From positions 2,914,001 to 2,978,000 of the forward strand of contig JAXLUI010000001.1 of the NCBI GenBank assembly GCA_046329585.1: a stretch of 64,000 nt of DNA. Reading direction: 5' to 3'. The notes beneath the pieces are model-generated. The model searched no databases. It had not been told where the DNA came from and saw only the letters and a program-made list of their open reading frames with translations. The DNA comes from DLKC01 sp002478885. Its GTDB lineage: Bacteria; Bacteroidota; Bacteroidia; Chitinophagales; Chitinophagaceae. Positions 8,818 to 17,607 of this stretch are shown piece after piece; position 1 is the first letter of the stretch, and each line of letters begins with the position of its first letter. The translations under genes and the position numbers were made by a program.

Positions 8818-8924
8818 ATGTTCAGAACGTTGAAGTGAGTGACATCCCGAATCGCTGTCGCTCTCGGAACCACAAATGATGCTATGAAAGTGGGACTGTG
8901 AACCGAGCGTGGCAACAGGCGATG
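8818..8924 (+). repeat. Repeat B copy 1 (upstream of GH3 gene)
   Basis: This shares its whole length with the copies at 18965 and 20681 (reverse). The common modules are GTTGAAGTGAGTGA, CCCGAATCGC, a central ATGCTATGAAA, then ACTGTGAACCGAGCG, TGGCAAC and GGCGATG. The GTGAAC at 8898 inside it makes a false start codon in frame with the downstream gene. The 8687-8978 gap otherwise holds only the preceding repeat A half unit. Confidence 0.85.
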
Positions 8925-8978
8925 ACCAAAGAACCAAATGCTTGCAAACAAAATATCAAACAACATAAACAGATCAGT

Positions 8979-11246
8979 ATGAAAAAATGGATGATGCTGC
9001 TTTTTATCGTGGCGGCGACTTATGTGGATGCACAGGACGCGAAAATGAACGCGTTCATCAATAACCTGATGAGTAAAATGACACTGCAGGAGAAAATCGG
9101 GCAGTTGAATTTACCAGGGTCTGGTGATATCGTAACCGGCCAGGCGAAGAGTTCTGATATTGGACAGAAAATCCGCGATGGAAAGGTTGGCGGCTTGTTC
9201 AACATAAAGTCGGTGGCAAAGATAAGAGACGTTCAGCGCGTTGCTGTAGAAGAAAGCCGTTTAAAAATTCCGCTGATCTTCGGCATGGATGTAATACATG
9301 GTTACGAAACTGTTTTCCCGATTCCGCTCGGCTTAAGCTGCAGTTGGGACATGAAGGCGATTGAGCGAAGCGCACAAATTGCGGCCCTCGAAGCGAGTGC
9401 AGACGGTATATGTTGGGCATTTTCACCAATGGTTGATATTGGCCGTGATCCGCGCTGGGGCCGTATTGCAGAAGGCAGTGGCGAAGATCCATATCTTGGT
9501 GGCGAAATCGCCAAAGCCATGGTAAAAGGTTACCAGGGAGATCTTTCGAAGAATACAAACATCCTTTCTTGTGTAAAGCACTACGCATTGTATGGCGCCG
9601 CAGAATCCGGTCTTGATTACAACTCAACCGATATGAGTTATTCAAAAATGTTCAACGAATATCTTCCGCCATACAAAGCTGCAGTTGATGCCGGCGTGGG
9701 AAGCGTAATGGCTTCTTTCAACGATGTAAACGGAGTACCTGCGACTGCAAACAAATACCTGATGACGGATGTATTGCGGAAACAGTGGGGCTTCAAAGGT
9801 TTATTGGTTACGGACTATACAGGCATCAATGAGTTGCAGGCGCACGGTCTTGGCGATCTGCAAACTGTTTCGGCTCTCGCATTAAAAGCAGGTATTGATA
9901 TGGACATGGTTGGGGAGGGGTTTCTTACTACACTTGGTAAATCTCTTAAAGAGGGTAAAGTAACGCAACAGGAAATAGACAATGCCTGCCGTAGCATTCT
10001 TGAAGCGAAATATAAACTTGGTTTGTTTGATAACCCTTACAAATATTGTAATGCTGATCGCGCCAAAACCGACATCTTCACTGATGCAAATCGTGTTGAA
10101 GCGAGAAAGATCGCTGCCGATTGTTTTGTATTGCTGAAAAACCAAAACAGTGTTCTTCCCTTAAAAAAGGCCGGAACGATTGCTGTTGTTGGTCCACTGG
10201 CAGATAACAAAGAGAATATGCCGGGCACATGGAGCGTGGCTGCCAATTTTGATAAAGCAACTTCGCTGCTTACAGGCCTTAAGGCTGTAGCCGGCGACAA
10301 GGCGAAGTTCGTTTATGCCAAAGGTTCAAACCTCGACTATGATGCTGCTTTTGAAGAAAGGGCCACCATGTTTGGCAAATCATTGGCAAGAGATAACCGT
10401 CCTGCAAGTGAAATTCTTAATGAAGCGTTGACTGTTGCGAAGGATGCCGACGTGATCGTTGCTGCATTAGGCGAAGCAGCCGAGATGACGGGCGAAGCGT
10501 CCAGCCGGAGCGATATTCAAATTCCCGAATCACAAAGAGACCTGCTGAAAGCACTGGTAAAAACAGGCAAGCCGGTTGTGTTGGTGTTGTTTACCGGCCG
10601 CCCTCTGGCAATCAAGTGGGAAAATGACAACGTGCCTGCAATACTCAATGTATGGTTTGGCGGTAGTGAAGCTGGTTATGCCATTGCCGATGTGTTGTTT
10701 GGCGATGTAAATCCTTCAGGTAAGTTAACCACCACATGGCCGCAGAATGTCGGGCAAGTGCCAATTTATTATAGCCACAAATCTACCGGCCGCCCGCTGC
10801 CCGAAGGCCAATGGTTCCAAAAATTCCGCAGCAATTATTTGGATGTAAGCAATGACCCGGTTTATCCTTTTGGTTATGGATTAAGTTATACTAACTTTTC
10901 CTACAGCGATATTAAACTTAGCAGCACATCACCAAAAGGCAATCAATCGGTGACTGCCACTGTAACCGTAACGAATACCGGCAAAGTAGATGGCAAAGAA
11001 GTCGTGCAGTTGTATCTCCACGATGTGGTTGGCGCAAACACAAGGCCCGTGAAAGAATTGAAAGGTTTTCAGAAAATTGAATTAAAGGCTGGCGAAAGTA
11101 AAGCTGTTATGTTTAGCATAAATACCAACGATCTCAAATATTATCACGCCGACATGAGTTATGATTGGGAACCCGGCGAATTTGAAATTATGATTGGAGG
11201 TGATTCTAAAAACGTGAAGCTTGGCAAACTGAACTGGAATAAGTAA
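8979..11246 (+). CDS. bglX: Periplasmic GH3 beta-glucosidase (BglX-like)
   Basis: A 755-residue GH3 enzyme from ATG 8979. The frame is open back to GTG 8898, but those 27 residues are encoded by a dispersed repeat. ATG 8979 begins a clean signal peptide (MKKWMMLLFIVAATYVDAQ). MTLQEKIGQLNLPG opens the (beta/alpha)8 domain, and the nucleophile is predicted as Asp279 in LLVTDYTG. VVGPLADN starts the alpha/beta sandwich domain, and a fibronectin III-like domain (VTNTGKVDGKEVVQLYL) ends the protein. Related Bacteroides enzymes cleave sophorose-type linkages next to a GH144 enzyme, so the first gene of the window is a plausible partner. Confidence 0.92.
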   Translation: MKKWMMLLFIVAATYVDAQDAKMNAFINNLMSKMTLQEKIGQLNLPGSGDIVTGQAKSSDIGQKIRDGKVGGLFNIKSVAKIRDVQRVAVEESRLKIPLIFGMDVIHGYETVFPIPLGLSCSWDMKAIERSAQIAALEASADGICWAFSPMVDIGRDPRWGRIAEGSGEDPYLGGEIAKAMVKGYQGDLSKNTNILSCVKHYALYGAAESGLDYNSTDMSYSKMFNEYLPPYKAAVDAGVGSVMASFNDVNGVPATANKYLMTDVLRKQWGFKGLLVTDYTGINELQAHGLGDLQTVSALALKAGIDMDMVGEGFLTTLGKSLKEGKVTQQEIDNACRSILEAKYKLGLFDNPYKYCNADRAKTDIFTDANRVEARKIAADCFVLLKNQNSVLPLKKAGTIAVVGPLADNKENMPGTWSVAANFDKATSLLTGLKAVAGDKAKFVYAKGSNLDYDAAFEERATMFGKSLARDNRPASEILNEALTVAKDADVIVAALGEAAEMTGEASSRSDIQIPESQRDLLKALVKTGKPVVLVLFTGRPLAIKWENDNVPAILNVWFGGSEAGYAIADVLFGDVNPSGKLTTTWPQNVGQVPIYYSHKSTGRPLPEGQWFQKFRSNYLDVSNDPVYPFGYGLSYTNFSYSDIKLSSTSPKGNQSVTATVTVTNTGKVDGKEVVQLYLHDVVGANTRPVKELKGFQKIELKAGESKAVMFSINTNDLKYYHADMSYDWEPGEFEIMIGGDSKNVKLGKLNWNK

Positions 11247-11276
11247 ATAAGGTAAAGAAGAGAAAAATATTTTGTG

Positions 11277-11325
11277 CCCGGCTCAGGTATCATTTGGCAT
11301 CGTTCCTTGCGTCGCACACTTCTAC
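11277..11325 (+). repeat. Dispersed repeat A, forward half unit
   Basis: CCCGGCT at 11277-11283, a GGCATCG box at 11297, and core CTTGCGTCGCACACTTCTAC at 11306-11325. Confidence 0.85.
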
Positions 11326-11346
11326 TTCTAATCTTTACGGAACAAA

Positions 11347-11383
11347 TAAAAAAGCGGCTGCCCCCGGGGCAGCCACTTTTTTA
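11347..11383. terminator. Bidirectional intrinsic terminator
   Basis: A GC-rich stem (GGCTGCC with GGCAGCC) is flanked by an A-run on the left and a T-run on the right. It sits between the convergent GH3 gene and the sugar isomerase gene and can serve both. Confidence 0.85.
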
Positions 11384-11401
11384 TTATGGCACGCTATTAA
11401 A

Positions 11402-12217
11402 CTATGCGTTTAGCTGTGCTTTTAAATAATTCATCATCCAAACGTTTATCTCCCACTGATTGGCAAGTGGCTTTTTTGTTTCGGGATGGTGCATCATATA
11501 TGGCGCCGGGCCAAATTCTGGAGTAATAGTGAAATACGCTGTGCCCTTTTGTTCCTGGTAAGAAATAATTTTTTTCCACCAGTCGCAATGGTGTTCCAGG
11601 GCAGTTTGCCATTCAGGCAATTTTGGGTCGGTAACCTGCGGTCCCTCAGTATGCCCAACCCTCGCATGAATATGCACGGTATGTTTTATTGCAATATCAA
11701 GTGCATCCTGCTGGTCTTCAAGAAAGCTTTCTGCCACGTTGCACCAATGGGAGAAATCTGCCGTAATGGCGAGTGATGGAATGCGCTCCAGTATTTGCTT
11801 TGTTATGTGCGCGGCGAACAACGCTTTGTTGCGGTGCGTTTCATGTGCCACTACAATGCCGGTCTCTTTTGTAAATGCTGAAGCTATATCAAACAGTTCT
11901 TTGTTTTGATCAAAGGAAAAATAGTCTTTGCCGGTTTGTGAATCTATCTTAACGGGAACCAGCGAAGCGAGGTGATAAAGATGTTTTTCGTAAGCATTTT
12001 TATGTTCTGTAAAATCAGCTTCAAGCGATTGCCAGTATTGACCTACCACTTTTAATTCGTATTTCTCCAATGCTTTTTTTTGTTCATGCCGCTCTTTTTC
12101 TTCGAAAGCAAAACCAAGTTCAACGCCGTTGTAGCCGGCGTCTTTAACCTTGCGGCAAAAATCTTCCCAACTTAATGCATCGCTGCCCCAACGCGGACAA
12201 AAAAAATCGATTTTCAT
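11402..12217 (-). CDS. Sugar phosphate isomerase/epimerase (xylose isomerase-like TIM barrel)
   Basis: A 271-residue AP_endonuc_2-type TIM barrel. WEDFCRKVKDAGYNGVELGF opens the barrel. Metal-site candidates are the Glu/His of VVAHETHR (about residues 150-156), TADFSHW, HIHARVGH, and TITPEFGP near the end. Such enzymes isomerise or epimerise free or phosphorylated sugars using a divalent metal. No signal peptide is present, so it is cytoplasmic. It is a single gene convergent to the GH3 gene. Confidence 0.87.
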   Translation of the reverse strand: MKIDFFCPRWGSDALSWEDFCRKVKDAGYNGVELGFAFEEKERHEQKKALEKYELKVVGQYWQSLEADFTEHKNAYEKHLYHLASLVPVKIDSQTGKDYFSFDQNKELFDIASAFTKETGIVVAHETHRNKALFAAHITKQILERIPSLAITADFSHWCNVAESFLEDQQDALDIAIKHTVHIHARVGHTEGPQVTDPKLPEWQTALEHHCDWWKKIISYQEQKGTAYFTITPEFGPAPYMMHHPETKKPLANQWEINVWMMNYLKAQLNA

Positions 12218-12335
12218 GACGTGAATTTATGTTTACAAGATCGTCAATAATTCAAAACGACAAAGCGCGCCTCTTTTTATCTTTTGCTAACAAAGCCTTG
12301 AATGGTATGGCTGTTAGCTCTTAACTGTTACTGCA

Positions 12336-12384
12336 GTACAAGTGTGCGACGCAAGCGGTGATGCTGCAATAGGCTGTAGCCGGG
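12336..12384 (-). repeat. Dispersed repeat A, reverse half unit
   Basis: Core GTACAAGTGTGCGACGCAAG at 12336-12355 and outer AGCCGGG at 12378-12384. This is the only structure seen in the 443-bp divergent gap 12218-12660. Confidence 0.9.
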
Positions 12385-12660
12385 CTCCATATTTTTTCTA
12401 AAAAACTTCGTTGATAACATCATTTATACTGGCATCAACCGCTTGTTGTACCGCTGTTTTATGGCGACAGAATCCTGCGGTTTATGATTTAAATCATGCT
12501 TGCCGGCAGCAGGGTTGCTTAATTTTATCTTAGAAAATGAATTTTCCGGAGTTAAATTCTTTTAGTGGTGAACCGGATTTAACGCACTGTTAAAAAAATG
12601 ACAAAGCTAATCCTGTGTACCCGGGCATGACGCCGGAGTAACCTTTAAAACATTTGAACA

Positions 12661-12966
12661 ATGTACATTGTACGCGACATCTTCCATTTACGGTTTGGCA
12701 GTTACAGCGAAGCCAAAGATTTAATGAACGAACTTTTTACAAGGAACATGCTTCCGCCTGCATCTGATGTAAGAGTACTTTCTGATTTTTCGGGGGGCAG
12801 TTACCGCATGATAATGGAAGGTGGATTTGAATCATTGGCCTCTTATGAAGCTGCACTAACCTCAGTTTGGAACCAACCCGAGTGGAAGGAATGGTATAAC
12901 CGTTTCAAAGAATTTGTAATAAGCTCTGACAGGGAAATACTCAAGCAGATCAACCATCAGTGGTAA
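12661..12966 (+). CDS. Small uncharacterised protein, possibly dimeric alpha/beta barrel fold
   Basis: A 101-residue cytoplasmic protein with no signal peptide or membrane segment. The pattern resembles NIPSNAP/EthD-type ferredoxin-like proteins: strand (YIVRDIFHLRFG), helix (SEAKDLMNELFTRNM), strand (DVRVLSDFSGGSYRMIMEGGFES), then helix with WNQPEWKEWYNRFKEF. No catalytic motif was recognised and the fold is inferred by eye. The stop lies 39 bp from the end of the convergent sialate O-acetylesterase gene. Confidence 0.7.
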   Translation: MYIVRDIFHLRFGSYSEAKDLMNELFTRNMLPPASDVRVLSDFSGGSYRMIMEGGFESLASYEAALTSVWNQPEWKEWYNRFKEFVISSDREILKQINHQW

Positions 12967-13005
12967 GCCAGCACAAGCAAATTGCTTGCGCCGGTAACCG
13001 ATAGT

Positions 13006-14412
13006 TTATTCCTCTTTACTTCTATCCAAATCCCAGTTATCTGTTCTGAAAGGATTAACCGGCAAACCTTCTTTGCTGAACAGGTTGGCCATTGCCGTAT
13101 TGCTGAATGCAAAACGAACAGCAATCGGTTGTGCAACCTGCTTGCTTGTGACAACGAGTTTGTTGAGGTCGATCTTTGCATCGGCGGGGTAAAATATTTT
13201 GTCTGCACCGGCGACATAAACTTCTGTTACAGTTTTATCTTTTGCCACTAAGCCAGTAGGTGCATTGTCGAAACTAATGATGGCCTTATTGCCCTGCACT
13301 TCCATGCCTTTATACATGGGGCTTTTATAAGCTCCAACTTCTTTGTGATAAGTTTCAGCAAGCGCCCAGTTGGCAAGCCTGTAGCCAACATCATGTTTAT
13401 CTTTTGGGTGAATGTCTTTAATGTTATCTACCAGGTCTGTAACTACGGCCATACCCATATTTGGATAAGACATGGCTTTAGTCTGCTGCTCCCTTATGAT
13501 AGCAGAAATATATTTATTGCCGTAAGTGAATGGAGCAATCTGCACATAATAAAAAGGGAAGTCTTTGTTCCATGATTTGCGCCAGGAAGAAACCATGCTT
13601 GTAAGCAGTTTTGCATAGGTGTCGGGTGCTGCCGTGTTGCCTTCGCCCTGGTACCAGATTGCTCCTGCGATATTGTAGTTGCGGATCGGTGCGATCATTG
13701 CATTAAAGGTATTGCCGGGCTTATAAGGCCACCAATCAAATGGCTGTTGCTTTTCTGATGCTGCCTTTAGTTCAGCATCATTATTAACTGCGGTGGGTTC
13801 TGTCCAGACTTCTGCGGGAGTACCGCCCCAGTTTGAATTGATTAAGCCGATGGGAACATTCATGCTGTTGTTCAGTTTCTTTCCAAAAAAGTAACCTACT
13901 GCGCTGAAGCTTTTTAACGTATTTGAATCACATTCAACCCATTTGCCACCGCAATTATCCTGTGGTGTGGCAGATGTTGTTTTTGGAATATAGAAGAAAC
14001 GGATACTACTGTTCTCACAGGTTGGAAGTTCTGCACCGATATCAGGCAGACCCCAGCCATAATTCATTTCCATATTTGATTGACCGGAACAAACCCATAC
14101 TTCGCCGATCAATACATTTTCGAGGGTAATGCTGTTGTTGCCTTTTAACACTATTGTATAAGGACCGCCGGCTGCGGGTGTTTGCACCTGCAACATCCAG
14201 TTCGCATCTCTTGTGCTTACAACAGAATCGGTTTTATTATTCCATGAGGTTGTTACATAAATTTTTTCAGATGGATCTGCCCAGCCCCACAACTTTACGG
14301 ATGATTGCTGTTGCAAAACCATATTGCTGCAGATAATGTTGGGGAGACGAATGTCAGCTTTGGTGATGATTGCTGACAACAGAAATAGCACAATGCCGGG
14401 GATTTTTCTCAT
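13006..14412 (-). CDS. Sialate O-acetylesterase family protein
   Basis: A 468-residue exported SGNH-fold esterase with a signal peptide (MRKIPGIVLFLLSAIITKAD). The N-terminal beta domain holds LPNIICSNMVLQQ and KLWGWADPSEKI. The nucleophile motif is VWVCSGQSNMEMNYGWG, followed by NSNWGGTPAEVWTEP, the Gly/Asn-containing GAIWYQGEGN, and DIHPKDKHDVGYRLANWAL with the catalytic His. Such enzymes remove O-acetyl groups from sialic acids or from xylan and other glycans. In this sugar-rich context the latter is as likely. No partner operon gene is present. Confidence 0.9.
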   Translation of the reverse strand: MRKIPGIVLFLLSAIITKADIRLPNIICSNMVLQQQSSVKLWGWADPSEKIYVTTSWNNKTDSVVSTRDANWMLQVQTPAAGGPYTIVLKGNNSITLENVLIGEVWVCSGQSNMEMNYGWGLPDIGAELPTCENSSIRFFYIPKTTSATPQDNCGGKWVECDSNTLKSFSAVGYFFGKKLNNSMNVPIGLINSNWGGTPAEVWTEPTAVNNDAELKAASEKQQPFDWWPYKPGNTFNAMIAPIRNYNIAGAIWYQGEGNTAAPDTYAKLLTSMVSSWRKSWNKDFPFYYVQIAPFTYGNKYISAIIREQQTKAMSYPNMGMAVVTDLVDNIKDIHPKDKHDVGYRLANWALAETYHKEVGAYKSPMYKGMEVQGNKAIISFDNAPTGLVAKDKTVTEVYVAGADKIFYPADAKIDLNKLVVTSKQVAQPIAVRFAFSNTAMANLFSKEGLPVNPFRTDNWDLDRSKEE

Positions 14413-14460
14413 GATGGCTTTATTTTGGTTGTTGTTTTTACTATTGAGTTATTTGTTGCA

Positions 14461-14480
14461 GTACAAGTGATTGACACAAG
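14461..14480 (-). repeat. Dispersed repeat A, reverse core, GTGA variant
   Basis: GTACAAGTGATTGACACAAG between the sialate O-acetylesterase and polA genes. It lacks the CGACGC centre and a clear outer AGCCGGG. Confidence 0.55.
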
Positions 14481-14541
14481 GAAAGTATAATACATGTTCA
14501 ACCACCTGTTTACAAAATTCAACTCATATTTTATTTAGTTG

Positions 14542-17391
14542 TTAATGCGCCGCTAGCCAATTGTCGCCAAAGCCTACTTCTGCTTCAACCGGAACGCCAT
14601 GCGGCAACGGCAACGCGGCTTTCATGTTTTCGAGTATAAGCGGTTTCAATGTTTCGAGTTCTTCGATAAGTGCATCGAACACCAATTCGTCGTGTACCTG
14701 TAAAATCATTTTACTCTGCAATCTTTCTTTCTGCATGGCTGCATGAATCTTTATCATGGCGAGTTTGATCATGTCTGCGGCGGTGCCTTGTATGGGGCTG
14801 TTGATAGCGTTACGCTCAGCAAAACTGCGCACGGTAAAGTTGCTGCTGTTGATATCGCGTAACCAGCGTTTGCGGCCCATGAGGGTTTGCACATAACCAT
14901 GTTCCCGTGCAAAGTTTATGGTCTCATCCATGTACCTCGTTATGCCATTGAACTCTTTTTTATAGTTGTCGATAATTTCTTTTGCCTCTGCCCTGCTTAT
15001 GCCCAGGTTATCGGCAAGGCCGAATGCGCCTTGTCCGTAGATGATGCCAAAGTTTACGCTTTTTGCTTTGTAACGCATTTCTTTCGTCACATCTTTTTCT
15101 TCGATATTATAAACCTTTGCTGCGGTGGCAGTGTGAATGTCTTTGCCATTCCTGAACGCATCGCACATATTAGGATCGCCGCTGATGCCCGCAACAATGC
15201 GCAACTCTATTTGCGAATAGTCGGCACTGATTAACGTATGTTTTTCGTCGCGTGGAATAAATGCTTTACGGATTTCTTTACCGCGATCTGACCTTATCGG
15301 GATGTTTTGCAGGTTAGGGTTGTTGCTGCTCAGCCTTCCTGTTACCGCCACGGCCTGCGCATAAGACGTATGTACACGACTTGTTTTGCGGTTGATCAAT
15401 ACAGGCAGCGCATCAACATAAGTTGATTTTAGTTTTGTGAGTTCCCGAAAGGCAAGAATGTCTGCAACAATCGGATTGCTGTGGGCCATTTTCATCAGCA
15501 CATCTTCACCAGTTGCATATTGGCCTGTTTTTGTCTTTTTCGCTTTTGGATCGATCTTCAGCACCTCAAACAATACTTCACCCAGTTGTTTTGGCGATGC
15601 GAGATTAAATTTTACACCAGCCTGTTTGTAAACACTCTCTTCACTAAGCTTCGCTTCGCGTTCAAGTTCTTTTGAATATTCCTTCAAGAATGACTCATCG
15701 ATTCTAACGCCTTCAAATTCCATATCGGTGAGCACTTTCACTAACGGGTTCTCTACTTCATAAAAGACTTTTTCAACTTCTTTTTCTTGCAACTTTGGAT
15801 GCAGCGCATGTTTTAACTGGAGCGTGATATCAGCGTCCTCTGCTGCATAGTCTTTTATCTTTTCTACCTCCACGTCACGCATGTTGCCCTGGTTCTTGCC
15901 TTTCTTGCCGATGAGTTCCTCAATATGCACTGGTTCATAACCGAGATATTGGGCGCTCAGCAAATCCATGCTGCGCCTGCCTTCGGGTTCAACCACGTAA
16001 TGCACGAGCATGGTATCGTAAATATTTCCTTTCAGTTCAATGCCGTACCATTTCAATACAAGCATGTCGTACTTTAAATTCTGACCGATCCAGGTAACAG
16101 ATGAACTATTGAAAAGTGGTTTGAATTGTTCCAGTATCTTTTTTGTTGCCTCCTGGTCGGCGGGGCAGGGAATATAATAGGCTTCATGCGGGGTAACTGA
16201 AAAGCTCATACCTACGAGTTCTGCATCATTGGCATCGATGCCGGTTGTTTCGGTATCGAAACAAATTTCATTTTGTTCGAGCAATGTTTTTATTAAGACA
16301 TCGATTTCTTCTGCTGTTTGTACAAGATGGTAAGTATGCTCCGTGTTTTTTATGGTTTTATCGGCGCCAAAACCAGTATCTCCGGTGGCTGCGCCTGTTA
16401 CAACTGAGTCAATTGTTTCATCTTTTCTTTCTGTTTTCGGTTTCGATCTGTCAGCAACCGGTTGGCCGAACAAGTCTGTTTGAATAACCACGGGTGCTGT
16501 TTGAAATACGTTGAATTCGTCACCCAGTATGCGTTTACCCAACGTCTTGAATTCAAGATCGGCAAACACTTCTATCAGTTCCGGCTTATTCCATTCTTTT
16601 AGTTTGTAATCTTCTTCATGAAATTGCACCGGCACATTTGTAATGATCTTAGCCAGCTTTTTACTCATGATCGCATTCTCTTTACCGTTGCGTACTTTCT
16701 CGCCTAAAGCACCTTTTATACTATCTGCGTTGGCAAGAATATTTTCCACGGTTCCATATTCTTTTAACAGCTTTGCGGCGGTTTTTTCACCAACACCCAC
16801 AATGCCTGGAATATTATCGACCGCGTCACCCATCAGCCCGAGAATATCAACTACCTGGTCAACTCTTTCTATATCCCATTTTGCACAAACTTCCTTTGGA
16901 CCCATTATCTCTATATCGCCTCCCTGGTAAGAAGGCCTGTAAATATTTACGCCTTCGCGTACCAATTGACCATAGTCTTTATCCGGCGTAACCATAAAGA
17001 CTTCGTAACCGGCATCGTGAGCCTGCCATGCAAGTGTCCCGATCACATCGTCGGCTTCGTATCCCGAAACACCAACAACAGGAATATTAAAACCTTCAAT
17101 AATTTTTTTTATGTCAGGTATGGCGGCGAGCAAATCTTCGGGAGCTTCCTGCCGGTTGGCTTTGTAATCTGCAAAATCAGTGTGCCTTTCTGTGGGTCCC
17201 TCCATATCAAAGCACACCGCTAGGTGCGTTGGCTTTTCCCTGTTTATCAGGTCAAACAACGTGGTAGTAAAACCGAATTGCGCATTGGTGTTTTTGCCTT
17301 TGGAAGTAATGCGCGGGTTGCGGATCAATGCATAATAAGCACGAAAAATAAGTGCGAAAGCGTCGAGTAAAAAAAGTTTTTTCTGCTCCAT
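14542..17391 (-). CDS. polA: DNA polymerase I
   Basis: A 949-residue three-domain enzyme for Okazaki fragment processing and repair. The N-terminal 5'-nuclease (about residues 1-290) carries LLLDAFALIFRAYYA, VCFDMEG and GYEADDVIGTLA. The proofreading 3'-5' exonuclease is intact, with Asp379 and Glu381 in DTETTG. The polymerase domain has motif A DYSQIELR (Asp724), motif B KSVNFGIIYGQGAFGL, and motif C VHDE (Asp901). Length is normal for Bacteroidota polA. It is monocistronic and divergent from murF. Confidence 0.97.
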   Translation of the reverse strand: MEQKKLFLLDAFALIFRAYYALIRNPRITSKGKNTNAQFGFTTTLFDLINREKPTHLAVCFDMEGPTERHTDFADYKANRQEAPEDLLAAIPDIKKIIEGFNIPVVGVSGYEADDVIGTLAWQAHDAGYEVFMVTPDKDYGQLVREGVNIYRPSYQGGDIEIMGPKEVCAKWDIERVDQVVDILGLMGDAVDNIPGIVGVGEKTAAKLLKEYGTVENILANADSIKGALGEKVRNGKENAIMSKKLAKIITNVPVQFHEEDYKLKEWNKPELIEVFADLEFKTLGKRILGDEFNVFQTAPVVIQTDLFGQPVADRSKPKTERKDETIDSVVTGAATGDTGFGADKTIKNTEHTYHLVQTAEEIDVLIKTLLEQNEICFDTETTGIDANDAELVGMSFSVTPHEAYYIPCPADQEATKKILEQFKPLFNSSSVTWIGQNLKYDMLVLKWYGIELKGNIYDTMLVHYVVEPEGRRSMDLLSAQYLGYEPVHIEELIGKKGKNQGNMRDVEVEKIKDYAAEDADITLQLKHALHPKLQEKEVEKVFYEVENPLVKVLTDMEFEGVRIDESFLKEYSKELEREAKLSEESVYKQAGVKFNLASPKQLGEVLFEVLKIDPKAKKTKTGQYATGEDVLMKMAHSNPIVADILAFRELTKLKSTYVDALPVLINRKTSRVHTSYAQAVAVTGRLSSNNPNLQNIPIRSDRGKEIRKAFIPRDEKHTLISADYSQIELRIVAGISGDPNMCDAFRNGKDIHTATAAKVYNIEEKDVTKEMRYKAKSVNFGIIYGQGAFGLADNLGISRAEAKEIIDNYKKEFNGITRYMDETINFAREHGYVQTLMGRKRWLRDINSSNFTVRSFAERNAINSPIQGTAADMIKLAMIKIHAAMQKERLQSKMILQVHDELVFDALIEELETLKPLILENMKAALPLPHGVPVEAEVGFGDNWLAAH

Positions 17392-17445
17392 CGGGCTAAG
17401 GTAGCGAAAACAGTTTTCCGATTTTTCTTTTATGATTTTTTTGGA

Positions 17446-17494
17446 CCCGGCTGCAGATTGTGCAATAAGCTTTGCTTGCGTCGCACTCTTCAGG
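17446..17494 (+). repeat. Dispersed repeat A, forward half unit
   Basis: CCCGGCT at 17446-17452 and core CTTGCGTCGCACTCTTCAGG at 17475-17494. It lies in the divergent polA/murF gap. Confidence 0.85.
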
Positions 17495-17607
17495 GTTCAT
17501 AACTTATTGCGACCGGCAGTTGTTATTCTGCAATCATAGAAAATAAAGTAGCCCAATTAGCTTACCCGCAGCTTTGAGCCAACAAATTCTGTTTGCTTTC
17601 TTAACTT

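Noticed and set aside
12970..12991. Hairpin between the small protein gene and the sialate O-acetylesterase gene (GCACAAGCAA / TTGCTTGCGC)
   Set aside because: The stem is imperfect and no T-run follows on either side, so I did not call it a terminator.
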